Shown here piece after piece: positions 1 to 8,454 of a stretch of DNA of 64,000 nt. The translations under genes were made by a program, and so were the position numbers. Source of the stretch: Streptomyces canus (GTDB lineage: Bacteria > Actinomycetota > Actinomycetes > Streptomycetales > Streptomycetaceae); assembly GCF_030816965.1 (NCBI RefSeq), contig NZ_JAUSYQ010000002.1, forward strand, positions 4,559,001-4,623,000, read 5' to 3'. The notes beneath the pieces were generated by a model that had not been told where the DNA came from, searched no databases, and saw nothing but the letters and a program-made list of their open reading frames with translations. Each line of letters begins with the position of its first letter. Positions within the stretch are counted from its first letter, which is position 1.

Positions 1-96
1 GGCTTCGTCACGGCCTACGACCACACCGCGGACGAGGTCCGCACCTATCCGCTGCACCGGGTGACCGGGGTGGCGGAGCTGGCGGAGGAGACGTAG
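1..96 (+). CDS. C-terminal fragment, probably a WYL-domain regulator
   Basis: The window opens inside a gene in frame 1. Only 31 codons and a TAG stop are present. The tail contains the segments VTAYDHTADEVRTY and LHRVTGVAEL. It resembles the last strand and helix of WYL-domain proteins from Streptomyces, where such a stretch ends the ligand-sensing domain of helix-turn-helix regulators. The assignment rests on family memory of that tail only. The DNA-binding part lies outside the window, so function cannot be tested here. Confidence 0.5.
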   Translation, partial: GFVTAYDHTADEVRTYPLHRVTGVAELAEET

Positions 97-196
97 GGCT
101 CGAAACCGGCGCTTCCGGGAGGGGGCGGAGGGGAAACGCTCTCCTGGACAGGACCGCGTGTCCGGCACACTCGGTGTCTTCGGCGAAGGGGATTTC

Positions 197-1096
197 ATGG
201 CAACGACGATCCGCAGGGCGGTCATCCCCGCGGCGGGGCTGGGATCCCGTCTCCTGCCCCTGACGAAGGCGACCCCGAAGGAGATGCTGCCGGTCGGCGA
301 CAAGCCGGTCATCGAGCACACCGTCCGGGAACTGGTGGCGTCCGGCATCACCGACATCACCATCGTCGTCTCCGGCGGCAAGGGCCTGATCCAGGACCAC
401 TTCCGCCCCAACCCGGCCCTTGTCGCGCAGCTGCGGGCGGACGGCAAGACGGCCTACGCGGACGCCGTGGAGGAGGTCGGCGAGCTCTCCCGGCTCGGGC
501 ACATCACCTACCTCGACCAGCACGGCCCGTACGGCAACGGCACCCCGGTCCTCAACGCCGCGCGCAACGTCGGCGACGAGCCGGTCCTGGTCCTGTGGCC
601 GGACGACGTCTTCGTGGCCGAGGTCCCGCGCGCCCAGCAGCTGATCCGCGCCTACGAGGCGACCAGCTGCCCGGTCCTCGCCCTGCTGCCGATGGACCCG
701 GCCGACTCGCAGCGCTACGGCGTGCCCCGGGTCAAGGAGGACCTCGGTGACGGGCTGCTGCGCATCACCGGCCTGGTCGAGAAGCCGAAGCCGCAGGACG
801 CGCCCTCCGCCTACGCGGCCATCGGCGGCTATGTCATCACCCCGGGCATCATCGAGGAGCTGCGCAGCCAGACCGAGCGCTGGTACGAGCACCGGACCGG
901 CGAGATCTACCTGACGGACGCCATCAACGCCTACGCGAGCAGCAAGGCCGTCTACGGCCAGGTCATCCAGGGCCGCTGGTACGACACCGGCAATCCGCTG
1001 GCCTACCTCACGGCCCAGTTCGCCGCCGCGCTCGCCGACCCGGAGTACGGCCCCCACCTGCGCCGGCTGGCCGAACTCGCCGAGGACCGGCCCTGA
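197..1096 (+). CDS. galU: UTP--glucose-1-phosphate uridylyltransferase GalU
   Basis: This cytoplasmic enzyme makes UDP-glucose from UTP and glucose-1-phosphate, for cell-wall glycans, trehalose synthesis and glycosylation. The product has 299 residues, a normal GalU length. The N-terminus carries the nucleotide-binding signature AAGLGSRLLPLTKATPKEML. The acidic WPDDVF segment and the EKPKP segment of the family are also present. The frame is open upstream to 158, but ATG 197 follows a GAAGGGG ribosome site at 185-191 and gives the usual N-terminus. The gene stands alone and converges on the minus-strand gene that ends at 1100. Confidence 0.95.
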   Translation: MATTIRRAVIPAAGLGSRLLPLTKATPKEMLPVGDKPVIEHTVRELVASGITDITIVVSGGKGLIQDHFRPNPALVAQLRADGKTAYADAVEEVGELSRLGHITYLDQHGPYGNGTPVLNAARNVGDEPVLVLWPDDVFVAEVPRAQQLIRAYEATSCPVLALLPMDPADSQRYGVPRVKEDLGDGLLRITGLVEKPKPQDAPSAYAAIGGYVITPGIIEELRSQTERWYEHRTGEIYLTDAINAYASSKAVYGQVIQGRWYDTGNPLAYLTAQFAAALADPEYGPHLRRLAELAEDRP

Positions 1097-1099
1097 CGG

Positions 1100-1654
1100 T
1101 CAGCAGTCCACGACGGCGGCGCCCGCGGGCAGGCCGAAGTGGGTGCGGGCCTTGTCCTCCAGGGCGCCGGAGGACATCGCGTCCTGCGCGAGCGAGGCAC
1201 CGACGATCCCGAAGCGGTCCCTCGTCCACCGGGCGTTCCCGGCACCGTCGGGAGCCTCTTCCTGGGACACGACCCGGTAGCCGCCCGCGGCCGCGTGATC
1301 CCGCTCCAGCCGCACCACCTGCGGGACCTGCCCGGCGCTGCACTCCACCAGGGTGTCGTGGCGCACGCCGTACTCCACGCACAGCGTGGTGACGTCCGCC
1401 CGCACGTCGTCCCCGTGCTCCTGGAGGCCGAGCGCCTCCGCCCGGCAGAACCAGCGTGCCTTCAGGGCGGGCACCGTCTCGCCGTATCCACTGCCCCGCG
1501 CGTCGGCCGTGATCCGGGCCTCGATCAACGGCCGGACCTCGTCCCACAGCCGTGTGTCGACGTCGGTCGCCGGCCACATCGCGTAGGCACCGGTCGCCAC
1601 CAGCACCGCGACCGCTCCCCCGCCGACCACCCATCTGCCCGCAGACATCCCCAT
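1100..1654 (-). CDS. Hypothetical secreted or membrane-anchored protein
   Basis: The protein has 184 residues and I do not recognise the family. Residues 6-27 form one hydrophobic helix (WVVGGGAVAVLVATGAYAMW) that fits an uncleaved signal anchor. The remainder is hydrophilic and extracellular-like, with cysteines in FCRAEAL, TLCVEYG, VECSAG and at the last position. This suggests disulfides in an exported domain. A GGAGG lies 4 nt before ATG 1654 and 10 nt before the in-frame ATG 1648, so the first two residues are uncertain. The gene is divergent from the XPB helicase gene and converges on galU. Confidence 0.7.
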   Translation of the reverse strand: MGMSAGRWVVGGGAVAVLVATGAYAMWPATDVDTRLWDEVRPLIEARITADARGSGYGETVPALKARWFCRAEALGLQEHGDDVRADVTTLCVEYGVRHDTLVECSAGQVPQVVRLERDHAAAGGYRVVSQEEAPDGAGNARWTRDRFGIVGASLAQDAMSSGALEDKARTHFGLPAGAAVVDC

Positions 1655-1780
1655 GTGTCCTCCCCACCCCGCTCCCGTCAGTCAAGACACACGAGCAGGG
1701 GACGGGGTTGCACGCCGCCGAGCTCCCTTGATCGTCCCTGGTTGAGGCACACTGGACGTTTGGCCCGTGCGGAAGGATGC

Positions 1781-3436
1781 ATGTACGTGAACGGTCCTCT
1801 CATCGTCCAGTCCGACAAGACCCTGCTGCTCGAGGTCGATCACGAGCAGGCCGACGAGTGCCGTCGGGCCATCGCGCCGTTCGCGGAGCTGGAGCGGGCG
1901 CCCGAGCACATCCACACCTACCGGGTGACCCCGCTGGGGCTGTGGAACGCGCGGGCCGCCGGACACGACGCCGAGCAGGTGGTCGACGCGCTGGTGCAGT
2001 ACAGCCGGTATCCGGTGCCGCACGCCCTGCTCGTCGACGTCGCCGAGACGATGGACCGGTACGGGCGGCTCACGCTCAGCAAGCACCCCGCGCACGGGCT
2101 CGTGCTCACCACCACCGACCGGCCGGTGCTGGAGGAGATCCTGCGCTCGAAGCGGATCATCCCGCTGGTGGGGGCGCGGCTCGACCCGGACACCGTGGTC
2201 GTGCACCCCTCCGAGCGCGGGCAGATCAAGCAGACGCTGCTGAAGCTGGGCTGGCCCGCCGAGGACCTCGCGGGGTACGTCGACGGCGAGGCGCACGCGA
2301 TCGAGCTGGACGAGCACGGGTGGGCGCTCAGGCCCTATCAGAAGCAGGCCGTGGAGAACTTCTGGCACGGCGGCAGCGGGGTCGTGGTGCTGCCCTGTGG
2401 TGCCGGTAAGACCCTCGTCGGCGCCGGGGCCATGGCGCAGGCCAAGTCGACCACCCTCATCCTCGTCACCAACACCGTCTCGGCCCGGCAGTGGAAGCAC
2501 GAGCTCATCAAGCGCACCTCCCTGACCGAGGAGGAGATCGGCGAGTACAGCGGGACGCGGAAGGAGATCCGGCCCGTCACCATCGCCACCTACCAGGTGC
2601 TGACGACCCGGCGGAAGGGCGTCTATCCGCACCTCGAACTCTTCGACTCCCGGGACTGGGGGCTCATCCTCTACGACGAGGTGCACCTGCTGCCGGCGCC
2701 CGTCTTCAAGTTCACCGCCGACCTCCAGGCCCGGCGCAGACTCGGGCTGACCGCGACCCTCGTGCGGGAGGACGGGCGGGAGTCGGACGTCTTCTCGCTC
2801 ATCGGGCCCAAGCGGTTCGACGCGCCGTGGAAGGAGATCGAGGCGCAGGGGTACATCGCGCCGGCCGACTGTGTCGAGGTGCGGGTGAACCTGACCGACT
2901 CCGAGCGGCTCGCCTACGCCACCGCCGAGCAGGAGGAGAAGTACCGCTTCTGTGCCACGACCGCGACGAAGCGGAAGGTCACGGAGGCTCTTGTTCGGCG
3001 GTTCGCGGGCCAGCAGATCCTGGTGATCGGCCAGTACATCGACCAGCTCGACGAACTCGGCGAGCATCTGAACGCTCCCGTCATCAAGGGCGAGACCTCC
3101 AACGCCCAGCGCGAGAAGCTCTTCGAGGCCTTCCGGCAGGGCGAGATCAGCGTGCTGGTGGTGTCGAAGGTCGCGAACTTCTCGATCGACCTGCCGGAGG
3201 CGACGGTCGCCATCCAGGTCTCGGGGACGTTCGGATCACGGCAGGAGGAGGCGCAGCGGCTGGGGCGGGTACTGCGCCCGAAGGCGGACGGCCACCAGGC
3301 GCACTTCTACTCCGTCGTCGCCCGCGACACGCTCGACCAGGACTTCGCCGCCCACCGCCAGCGGTTCCTCGCCGAGCAGGGGTACGCCTACCGGATCGTG
3401 GACGCGGACGAGATCCTGGCCGACGACAGCGCGTGA
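1781..3436 (+). CDS. XPB/Rad25-type DNA repair helicase (SF2)
   Basis: This is a superfamily 2 DNA helicase of the XPB (ERCC3) type found in actinobacteria, probably a 3'-5' translocase in DNA repair. The 551-residue product has the N-terminal helicase/XPB damage-recognition-like region (about 1-180) and then the helicase core. The core shows motif I CGAGKT, motif II DEVH, motif III LTAT, and the C-terminal lobe ending in RLGRVLRPK (motif VI). The frame is open far upstream, but that part is antisense to the 1100-1654 gene. ATG 1781, starting MYVNGPLIVQSDKTLLLEV, matches the family N-terminus. No nuclease (Bax1-like) partner is adjacent. Confidence 0.93.
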   Translation: MYVNGPLIVQSDKTLLLEVDHEQADECRRAIAPFAELERAPEHIHTYRVTPLGLWNARAAGHDAEQVVDALVQYSRYPVPHALLVDVAETMDRYGRLTLSKHPAHGLVLTTTDRPVLEEILRSKRIIPLVGARLDPDTVVVHPSERGQIKQTLLKLGWPAEDLAGYVDGEAHAIELDEHGWALRPYQKQAVENFWHGGSGVVVLPCGAGKTLVGAGAMAQAKSTTLILVTNTVSARQWKHELIKRTSLTEEEIGEYSGTRKEIRPVTIATYQVLTTRRKGVYPHLELFDSRDWGLILYDEVHLLPAPVFKFTADLQARRRLGLTATLVREDGRESDVFSLIGPKRFDAPWKEIEAQGYIAPADCVEVRVNLTDSERLAYATAEQEEKYRFCATTATKRKVTEALVRRFAGQQILVIGQYIDQLDELGEHLNAPVIKGETSNAQREKLFEAFRQGEISVLVVSKVANFSIDLPEATVAIQVSGTFGSRQEEAQRLGRVLRPKADGHQAHFYSVVARDTLDQDFAAHRQRFLAEQGYAYRIVDADEILADDSA

Positions 3437-3449
3437 ATCGGAGCCCGGG

Positions 3450-3812
3450 TCACGGCATCGGGAGCGTGAAGACCAGCACCAGTACGGTCAGCGGCGGCAG
3501 CACCGCCAGGGCCGCCAGCCATGCACGCAGGGCCGACCAGCGGCGGTGCCAGGGCAGCGCCCAGGAGGCGACGAGCGCGGGCAGGGTGACCAGGATCCCG
3601 AACCCCAGGGTCGCGTAGATCGCGGTCACGGAGGTCGTCAGTGCCGACGGGCAGCCGTCGGGGCCGCAGGAGTCGCCGGCCATCGCGGACAGGCCGCCGA
3701 AGAGGAGGGCGGGCGGTCCGAGGAGGACCAGGAGGATCGTCGCGATGAGGGGGGCCACCCAGGCGTGGCGGTCCTGGTCGGTGGCGTGAACCGGTGCGGT
3801 CGCTGTCGTCAT
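3450..3812 (-). CDS. Small integral membrane protein
   Basis: This 120-residue protein of unknown function has three predicted membrane helices at about 19-41, 61-82 and 92-117. Two cysteines lie in the loop GDSCGPDGCPS after the first helix, which could form an external disulfide. The start ATG 3812 leaves a short N-terminal tail, TTATAPVHATDQDRHAW. The gene converges on the XPB gene with 13 nt between them. No conserved catalytic motif is visible. Confidence 0.75.
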   Translation of the reverse strand: MTTATAPVHATDQDRHAWVAPLIATILLVLLGPPALLFGGLSAMAGDSCGPDGCPSALTTSVTAIYATLGFGILVTLPALVASWALPWHRRWSALRAWLAALAVLPPLTVLVLVFTLPMP

Positions 3813-3884
3813 GCGTCCGAGTGAACCGCCCGAGGGGACGGACAGGCATCGGCTCGGGTACTCATCCCGGACCGTGCCCCGTAC

Positions 3885-4073
3885 TCACCGGTGACGCCGG
3901 ACGACGCCCGCCTCCTCGCCGTACTCGCCGAGTATGACCACGTCGAAGGCGGCGCCGGCGATGACGCGGACGGCTCGCAGGGCCTGGCCGACGCGGTGGC
4001 GGTGGGTGAGGCCGGAGAGGGGGGTCGCCCCGGACGGGCGACCGGGAGCTGGGGTGAAGGTCGCTGCACTCAT
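3885..4073 (-). CDS. Small conserved Streptomyces protein, unknown function
   Basis: This is a 62-residue basic protein. The central part is GLTHRHRVGQALRAVRVIAG and the end is VVILGEYGEEAGVVRR. I recall very similar short proteins in other Streptomyces, so I treat it as real, but no function is known to me. ATG 4073 is preceded by GGAGAC. A longer open frame continues upstream but runs into the divergent helicase gene. An 8-bp inverted repeat at 4116-4141 lies just upstream and may regulate this gene, the helicase gene, or both. Confidence 0.6.
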   Translation of the reverse strand: MSAATFTPAPGRPSGATPLSGLTHRHRVGQALRAVRVIAGAAFDVVILGEYGEEAGVVRRHR

Positions 4074-4115
4074 GTCTCCATAGTGGCCTTCGAGGCATAA
4101 GGAGGGCATCGGTCC

Positions 4116-4141
4116 CAGGTAGCCACTTCCTGTGCTACCTG
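4116..4141. promoter_or_regulatory. Inverted repeat, possible operator
   Basis: CAGGTAGC at 4116-4123 is repeated as GCTACCTG at 4134-4141, a perfect 8-bp inverted repeat with 10 nt between the arms. It sits between the small minus-strand gene and the HelD-type gene. The centre spacing suits a dimeric repressor. The regulator is unknown. Confidence 0.35.
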
Positions 4142-4356
4142 AGTACACCCCCTGGGTGGAGGCACCCCTACGGGACGGCGGGCCCGACCCTGAGACGCGG
4201 GAAAATTCGTTGGCCGCCTCACACCCCGCCGGTCTAGAATCTCCGCTCTTGCCCGCCTCCCTCCCGGAGCGCCGCCGACCGGACGGAAACCGGCCGGCAC
4301 ACCGCTGCCGTCCACCCGGCAGCCATCCACCCCGCAGCACCTTCGGAGGCACCCCC

Positions 4357-6420
4357 TTGTCCAGGCCGCCCACGCCCGTGCCCGTAGCCGACGACCCCCT
4401 CGCCCGCGAACGCTCCCACCTCGCCGGCTCCCGTGCCGCACTGCGCGCCATGCGTGAGGACGCCGAGTCGCTGGACATCAAGGACGTCACCGCGAACTGG
4501 GTCAACGCCGAGGTCCTGGCCCGCCAGATCGGCGAGCGCATCAAGTCGCTGGCCGACCTCAGCGACACCCCCCTCTTCTTCGGCCGCCTCGACTACCTGC
4601 ACTCCCCCGGCGCCGACCGGGCGGAAGGCGCGGAGGGCGAGCGCTTCTACATCGGCCGCCGGCACGTCCACGACCACGACGGCGACCCGATGGTGATCGA
4701 CTGGCGTGCGCCGGTCTCGCAGCCGTTCTACCGGGCGTCCAAGAAGGACCCGATGGACATCGGGCTGCGCCGACGTTTCGGCTACACGCGCGGCGAGATC
4801 ACGGCCTACGAGGACGAGCACCTCTCCGACCCCGCCGAGGCCGCGACCACCAGCAAGCTGCTCCAGCGGGAGATCGAGCGCCCGCGCGTCGGCCCGATGC
4901 GCGACATCGTCGCGACCATCCAGCCCGAGCAGGACGAGATCGTACGGTCCGGACTCGGCGGCACGGTCTGCGTACAGGGGGGTCCCGGCACCGGGAAGAC
5001 CGCCGTCGGCCTGCACCGGGTCGCGTATCTGCTCTACGCCCATCGCGAGCGGCTCGCCCGCACCGGCACCCTCGTCATCGGGCCGAACCGTTCCTTCCTG
5101 CACTACATCGAGCAAGTGCTGCCCGCTCTGGGTGAGTTGACGGTGAAGCAGGCGACCGTCGACGACCTGGTGTCGGCGGGCCTGGAGGTGCGCGGCACCG
5201 ACGACGCGGCCGCCGCCGTCCTCAAGGGCGACGCGAGGATGGCGGAGGTGCTCAAGCGGGCCGTGTACGCGCACGTGACCATGCCCACCGAGCCGGTGAT
5301 GGTCGTCCGCGGGTCGCGCAGGTGGCGGGTCCCGGCGTACGAGATCGAGGAGATCGTCCGGGAGTTGCTCGACCGGGGCATCCGTTACGGCGCCGCCCGC
5401 GAGGCGCTCCCGCAGCGCATCGCGCACGCCGTGCTGGTGCAGATGGAGCGGTCCGGGGAGGCGCCGGACGACCGGGTGCAGGACGCGGTGGCCCGTAACG
5501 CGGCGGTGAAGGCGGCGGTCAAGGCGATCTGGCCGCCGGTGGATCCGGCGAAGCTGGTGCTCCGGCTGCTGACGGACGCGGACTTCCTCGCCGTCCACGC
5601 GGAGGGGATCCTCGACGAGGACGAGCAGAAGACGATTCTGTGGAGCAAGCCGGTCCGGAGCGTGAAGTCGGCCAAGTGGTCCGCCGCGGACGCGGTGCTG
5701 ATCGACGAGGCGACGGACATCGTGGAGCGCACGCACTCCCTGGGGCACGTGGTCCTCGACGAGGCGCAGGATCTGTCCCCCATGCAGTACCGCGCGGTCG
5801 GCCGCCGCTGCTCCACGGGTTCGGCGACCGTCCTCGGCGACCTCGCGCAGGGCACCACACCCTGGGCGACGCGGAGTTGGGACGAGGCGCTGGCCCACCT
5901 GGGCAAGTCCGACGGGGTGATCGAGGAGTTGACGGCGGGTTTCCGCGTGCCGACGGACGTCATCACCTACGCCTCCCGCCTCCTCCCGCACATCGCGCCG
6001 GGCCTGACCCCGGTCGCGTCGGTCCGGGAGAACCCGGGCTTCTTCGATGTCCGCCCCGTGGAGACCACGGACCAAGTGGTCGCCGCGTGCGAGGAGTTGC
6101 TGCGCAACGAGGGCTCGACCGGTCTGATCGCCGCCGACGCCCGCGTCCCGGAGCTGGCGGCGGCGCTGACCACGGCCGGCATCGGCCACCTGGCCCCCGG
6201 TGAGGAGACGACGGCCGAAACCCGTCTGACCCTGGTCCCGGCGTCCCTCGCCAAGGGCCTCGAGTACGACTACGTCGTCCTGGACGAGCCGCAGGCGGTG
6301 GTGGACGGCGAACCGGACGAACGCACGGGCCTGCGGCGGCTGTACGTGGCGCTGACCCGAGCGGTGTCGGGGCTGATCGTCACCCACGCGGCGCCGTTGC
6401 CGGCGGCGCTCGCCGGGTAG
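4357..6420 (+). CDS. HelD-family RNA polymerase-associated ATPase (UvrD-like)
   Basis: This is a superfamily 1 ATPase of the HelD type. In actinobacteria such proteins bind RNA polymerase, clear stalled complexes and can protect against rifamycins. The product has 687 residues. It starts with a helical arm region (about 1-75), then the IDWRAPVSQPFYRA segment, and Walker A GGPGTGKTAVGLHR near residue 207. Walker B appears as VLDEAQDLSPMQY, and the C-terminal lobe contains GLEYDYVVLDE and LYVALTRA. TTG 4357 is chosen because GGAGG (4345-4349) sits 7 nt before it; the frame upstream is non-coding in character. A TTGGCC and TAGAAT pair (4210-4240, spacing 19) is a weak promoter candidate. Confidence 0.88.
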   Translation: MSRPPTPVPVADDPLARERSHLAGSRAALRAMREDAESLDIKDVTANWVNAEVLARQIGERIKSLADLSDTPLFFGRLDYLHSPGADRAEGAEGERFYIGRRHVHDHDGDPMVIDWRAPVSQPFYRASKKDPMDIGLRRRFGYTRGEITAYEDEHLSDPAEAATTSKLLQREIERPRVGPMRDIVATIQPEQDEIVRSGLGGTVCVQGGPGTGKTAVGLHRVAYLLYAHRERLARTGTLVIGPNRSFLHYIEQVLPALGELTVKQATVDDLVSAGLEVRGTDDAAAAVLKGDARMAEVLKRAVYAHVTMPTEPVMVVRGSRRWRVPAYEIEEIVRELLDRGIRYGAAREALPQRIAHAVLVQMERSGEAPDDRVQDAVARNAAVKAAVKAIWPPVDPAKLVLRLLTDADFLAVHAEGILDEDEQKTILWSKPVRSVKSAKWSAADAVLIDEATDIVERTHSLGHVVLDEAQDLSPMQYRAVGRRCSTGSATVLGDLAQGTTPWATRSWDEALAHLGKSDGVIEELTAGFRVPTDVITYASRLLPHIAPGLTPVASVRENPGFFDVRPVETTDQVVAACEELLRNEGSTGLIAADARVPELAAALTTAGIGHLAPGEETTAETRLTLVPASLAKGLEYDYVVLDEPQAVVDGEPDERTGLRRLYVALTRAVSGLIVTHAAPLPAALAG

Positions 6421-6462
6421 GGTGCTGCTCCGTTCCGCCATGTCCCCCCGGAGAGGCCCCCG

Positions 6463-7566
6463 TTGAGCACGCCACCGCCCTCGCATCCCGTGAATCCGCC
6501 TACTCCGGGGCCTTATCCGCAGACGCCGGTTCAGGGGACGTATGAGCAGGCGCCCGCTCCGGGGCCTTATCGGCAGCCACCGGCTCCTGGGGCGTACCAG
6601 CAGACTCCGGGGCCGCATCAGCAGCTGCCGGCTCCCGGGAGGTTTCAGCAGGCTCCCACCCCCGGGCCGTACCAGCACGGGCCGTACCAGCAGACGCCCG
6701 CTCCGGGGCCGTATCAGCAGCCACCGGCTCCCGGGGCGTACCAGCAAGGGCCGACGCCCGGGGCGTACCAGCAAGGGCCGACGCCCGGGGCGTACCAGCA
6801 AGCACCCGCCCCCGGCCCGTACCAGCAGATGCCCGCCCCCGGTCGGCCGCAGCAGTACGGCGGTGGGATGCCCGCGGGCGGACCGGGACCGGCGGCCTGT
6901 CAGATCTGCGGGGCGGCACCCGCCGCGCCGGTGACGGTCCGGGGTCACCAGGGCATGGTGGTGATCATGAAGTTCCTGAAACGCGAGGGGCTGTTCTGCC
7001 GCACCTGCGCGCTGGCGAGCTTCCGGGACATGCAGGCGGACACGATGGTGCTGGGCTGGTGGGGTCCGCTGTCGCTGCTGATCACGCCCTTCACCCTGCT
7101 GACCAACCTCGGCGCGCTGTCCGGCATCCGACGGATCCCGGAACCGGTCGGGCCGGGTTTCCGGCCGCCCCTGGACCCCGGCAAGCCGGTGTTCAAGCGG
7201 CCGGCGGGCATCCTGGCCCTGATCCCGATGGGATTGCTGGGCCTGGCGGTGTTCGCGTTCACACTGCTCGTGATCATCGGCGCGGTGGTCGGGCCGAGCC
7301 GGGAGAGCAGCAAAAGCAGTGAGAGCGGTGGGCTGTCCGACTACCCGAACCAGGTCTACCCGACCCTGACCGTCGGCTCGTGTGCCCGCAACGACGCGAC
7401 CTGGCCCTACGAGGACCTCAAGGCCGAGCCCTGTGACTCCTCGGCCGCGCAGTACCGCGTTCATCCCTGGACGAACGACACGTGCACGTCCGGGGACCAT
7501 TCCGTCGGCCCGATGTACAGCAAGGACCACGACAGGCCCTTGTGTCTGCGCCCACTGAAGGGCTGA
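6463..7566 (+). CDS. Pro/Gln-repeat membrane protein, LppU/SCO3897-like
   Basis: The 367-residue protein begins with about 135 residues of degenerate PAPGPYQQ-type repeats. A CQICG...CRTC pair (about 145-185) may bind zinc. A first hydrophobic stretch follows at about 195-217. The main membrane helix is about 245-272 (ILALIPMGLLGLAVFAFTLL). A short extracellular C-terminal domain has four cysteines (VGSCARND, EPCDSS, DTCTSG, LCLRPL). The tail resembles the LppU/SCO3897 family, whose role is not established. The TTG start at 6463 follows GGAGAGG. The gene lies 42 nt after the HelD-type gene. Confidence 0.75.
   Translation: MSTPPPSHPVNPPTPGPYPQTPVQGTYEQAPAPGPYRQPPAPGAYQQTPGPHQQLPAPGRFQQAPTPGPYQHGPYQQTPAPGPYQQPPAPGAYQQGPTPGAYQQGPTPGAYQQAPAPGPYQQMPAPGRPQQYGGGMPAGGPGPAACQICGAAPAAPVTVRGHQGMVVIMKFLKREGLFCRTCALASFRDMQADTMVLGWWGPLSLLITPFTLLTNLGALSGIRRIPEPVGPGFRPPLDPGKPVFKRPAGILALIPMGLLGLAVFAFTLLVIIGAVVGPSRESSKSSESGGLSDYPNQVYPTLTVGSCARNDATWPYEDLKAEPCDSSAAQYRVHPWTNDTCTSGDHSVGPMYSKDHDRPLCLRPLKG
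6733..6813 (+). repeat. 27-bp in-frame tandem repeat
   Basis: Two identical 27-bp units (6733-6759 and 6760-6786) and a diverged third (6787-6813) encode the 9-residue unit PGAYQQGPT within the larger Pro/Gln-rich region. The unit length is a multiple of three, so copy number can change without a frameshift. Confidence 0.85.
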
Positions 7567-7672
7567 CGGGGCCGCCTCGCACTGCCGTCCGCCGGGCGCG
7601 GGTTAGTCGCGGCTGGTCGCGCCCCGCGCGGAGCCGCTGACGTCACAGCCCCGCGGCCCCGAGAAGTTCTGC

Positions 7673-8365
7673 TCACCCTTCGTCCAGGACCCGCCGCCAC
7701 TCCCGTACCGCCTCCGCCGACACCGGTGCCTCCCAGCCGCCCGGCCTCGCCGCACCCCCGATGTGGAACGCGTCGATCCCCGCCGCCCGCAGCCCCCGCA
7801 CATGGTCCAGCCGCAGCCCCCCACCGACGAGGAGCTGCTGTTCGTACCCCGGTTCCCCCGCCCGCGCCGCCTCCGCGAGCAGCACGGGAAGCCCCTCGTC
7901 GACTCCGGCCGCCGACCCTGCCGTGAGGTACGTGTCCAGGCCGGGCAGGTCCGCGAGCTGCTTGCGCAGCGCGTCCCGGTCCGCCGCGTGGTCGATGGCC
8001 CGGTGGAAGGTCCAGCGGCAGCCGTCCACCTCCGCGGCCACCCGCTCGACGGCCGCCAGGTCCACCTCACCGGACACGTCCAGGAACCCCAGCACGAACT
8101 CCTGGGCCCCGGCGTCCGCCACCTCCCGGGCCGCCCGGGCCACCCGCGAGACGTCCCCCGCCCCGAACCCGTCCGACAGCCGAAGCATCACCCGCACCGG
8201 GATGTCCACGGCGGCCCGGATCGCGGCGACCGTCGAGACCGTCGGCGTCAGACCGTCCGCCGCCATGTCGGTCACCAGTTCCAGCCGGTCCGCGCCTCCG
8301 GCCTGGGCGGCGATCGCGTCCTCGGCGTCCAGGGCGATCACCTCCAGGACTGCACGCTTGCTCAT
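7673..8365 (-). CDS. cutC: CutC family protein
   Basis: The 230-residue protein is a full-length CutC-type TIM barrel. It has the N-terminal LEVIALDAEDAIAAQAGGAD, the MLRLSDGF segment (commonly MIRPRGG in other CutC), TFHRAID and LLVGGGLR. The family is annotated as copper homeostasis, but its biochemical role is unsettled. ATG 8365 gives the standard N-terminus. A DasR-like site at 8398-8413 lies 33 nt upstream and would place the gene under amino-sugar control if real. Confidence 0.9.
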   Translation of the reverse strand: MSKRAVLEVIALDAEDAIAAQAGGADRLELVTDMAADGLTPTVSTVAAIRAAVDIPVRVMLRLSDGFGAGDVSRVARAAREVADAGAQEFVLGFLDVSGEVDLAAVERVAAEVDGCRWTFHRAIDHAADRDALRKQLADLPGLDTYLTAGSAAGVDEGLPVLLAEAARAGEPGYEQQLLVGGGLRLDHVRGLRAAGIDAFHIGGAARPGGWEAPVSAEAVREWRRVLDEG

Positions 8366-8397
8366 GGGACCCCATTCGTCGACGGTCTCGGGCGGCT

Positions 8398-8413
8398 ACA
8401 GGTCTAGTCCAAT
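8398..8413. promoter_or_regulatory. DasR-like operator (dre) upstream of cutC
   Basis: ACAGGTCTAGTCCAAT matches 13 of 16 positions of the DasR consensus ACTGGTCTAGACCACT, including the central GGTCTAG. It lies between cutC and the interrupted pseudogene and is positioned to repress cutC. Confidence 0.5.
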
Positions 8414-8454
8414 TCCAGAATACGCCGCTCCGGGGTCCCGCTCACCAGCGCATC

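Noticed and set aside
1139..1780. Extended N-terminus of the XPB helicase frame
   Set aside because: The extension is antisense to the 1100-1654 gene; the family start is at 1781.
4234..7530. A 1098-codon open frame on the minus strand opposite the HelD-type gene
   Set aside because: Arg/Gly/Leu-rich antisense product of GC-biased codons; the plus-strand genes explain the region.
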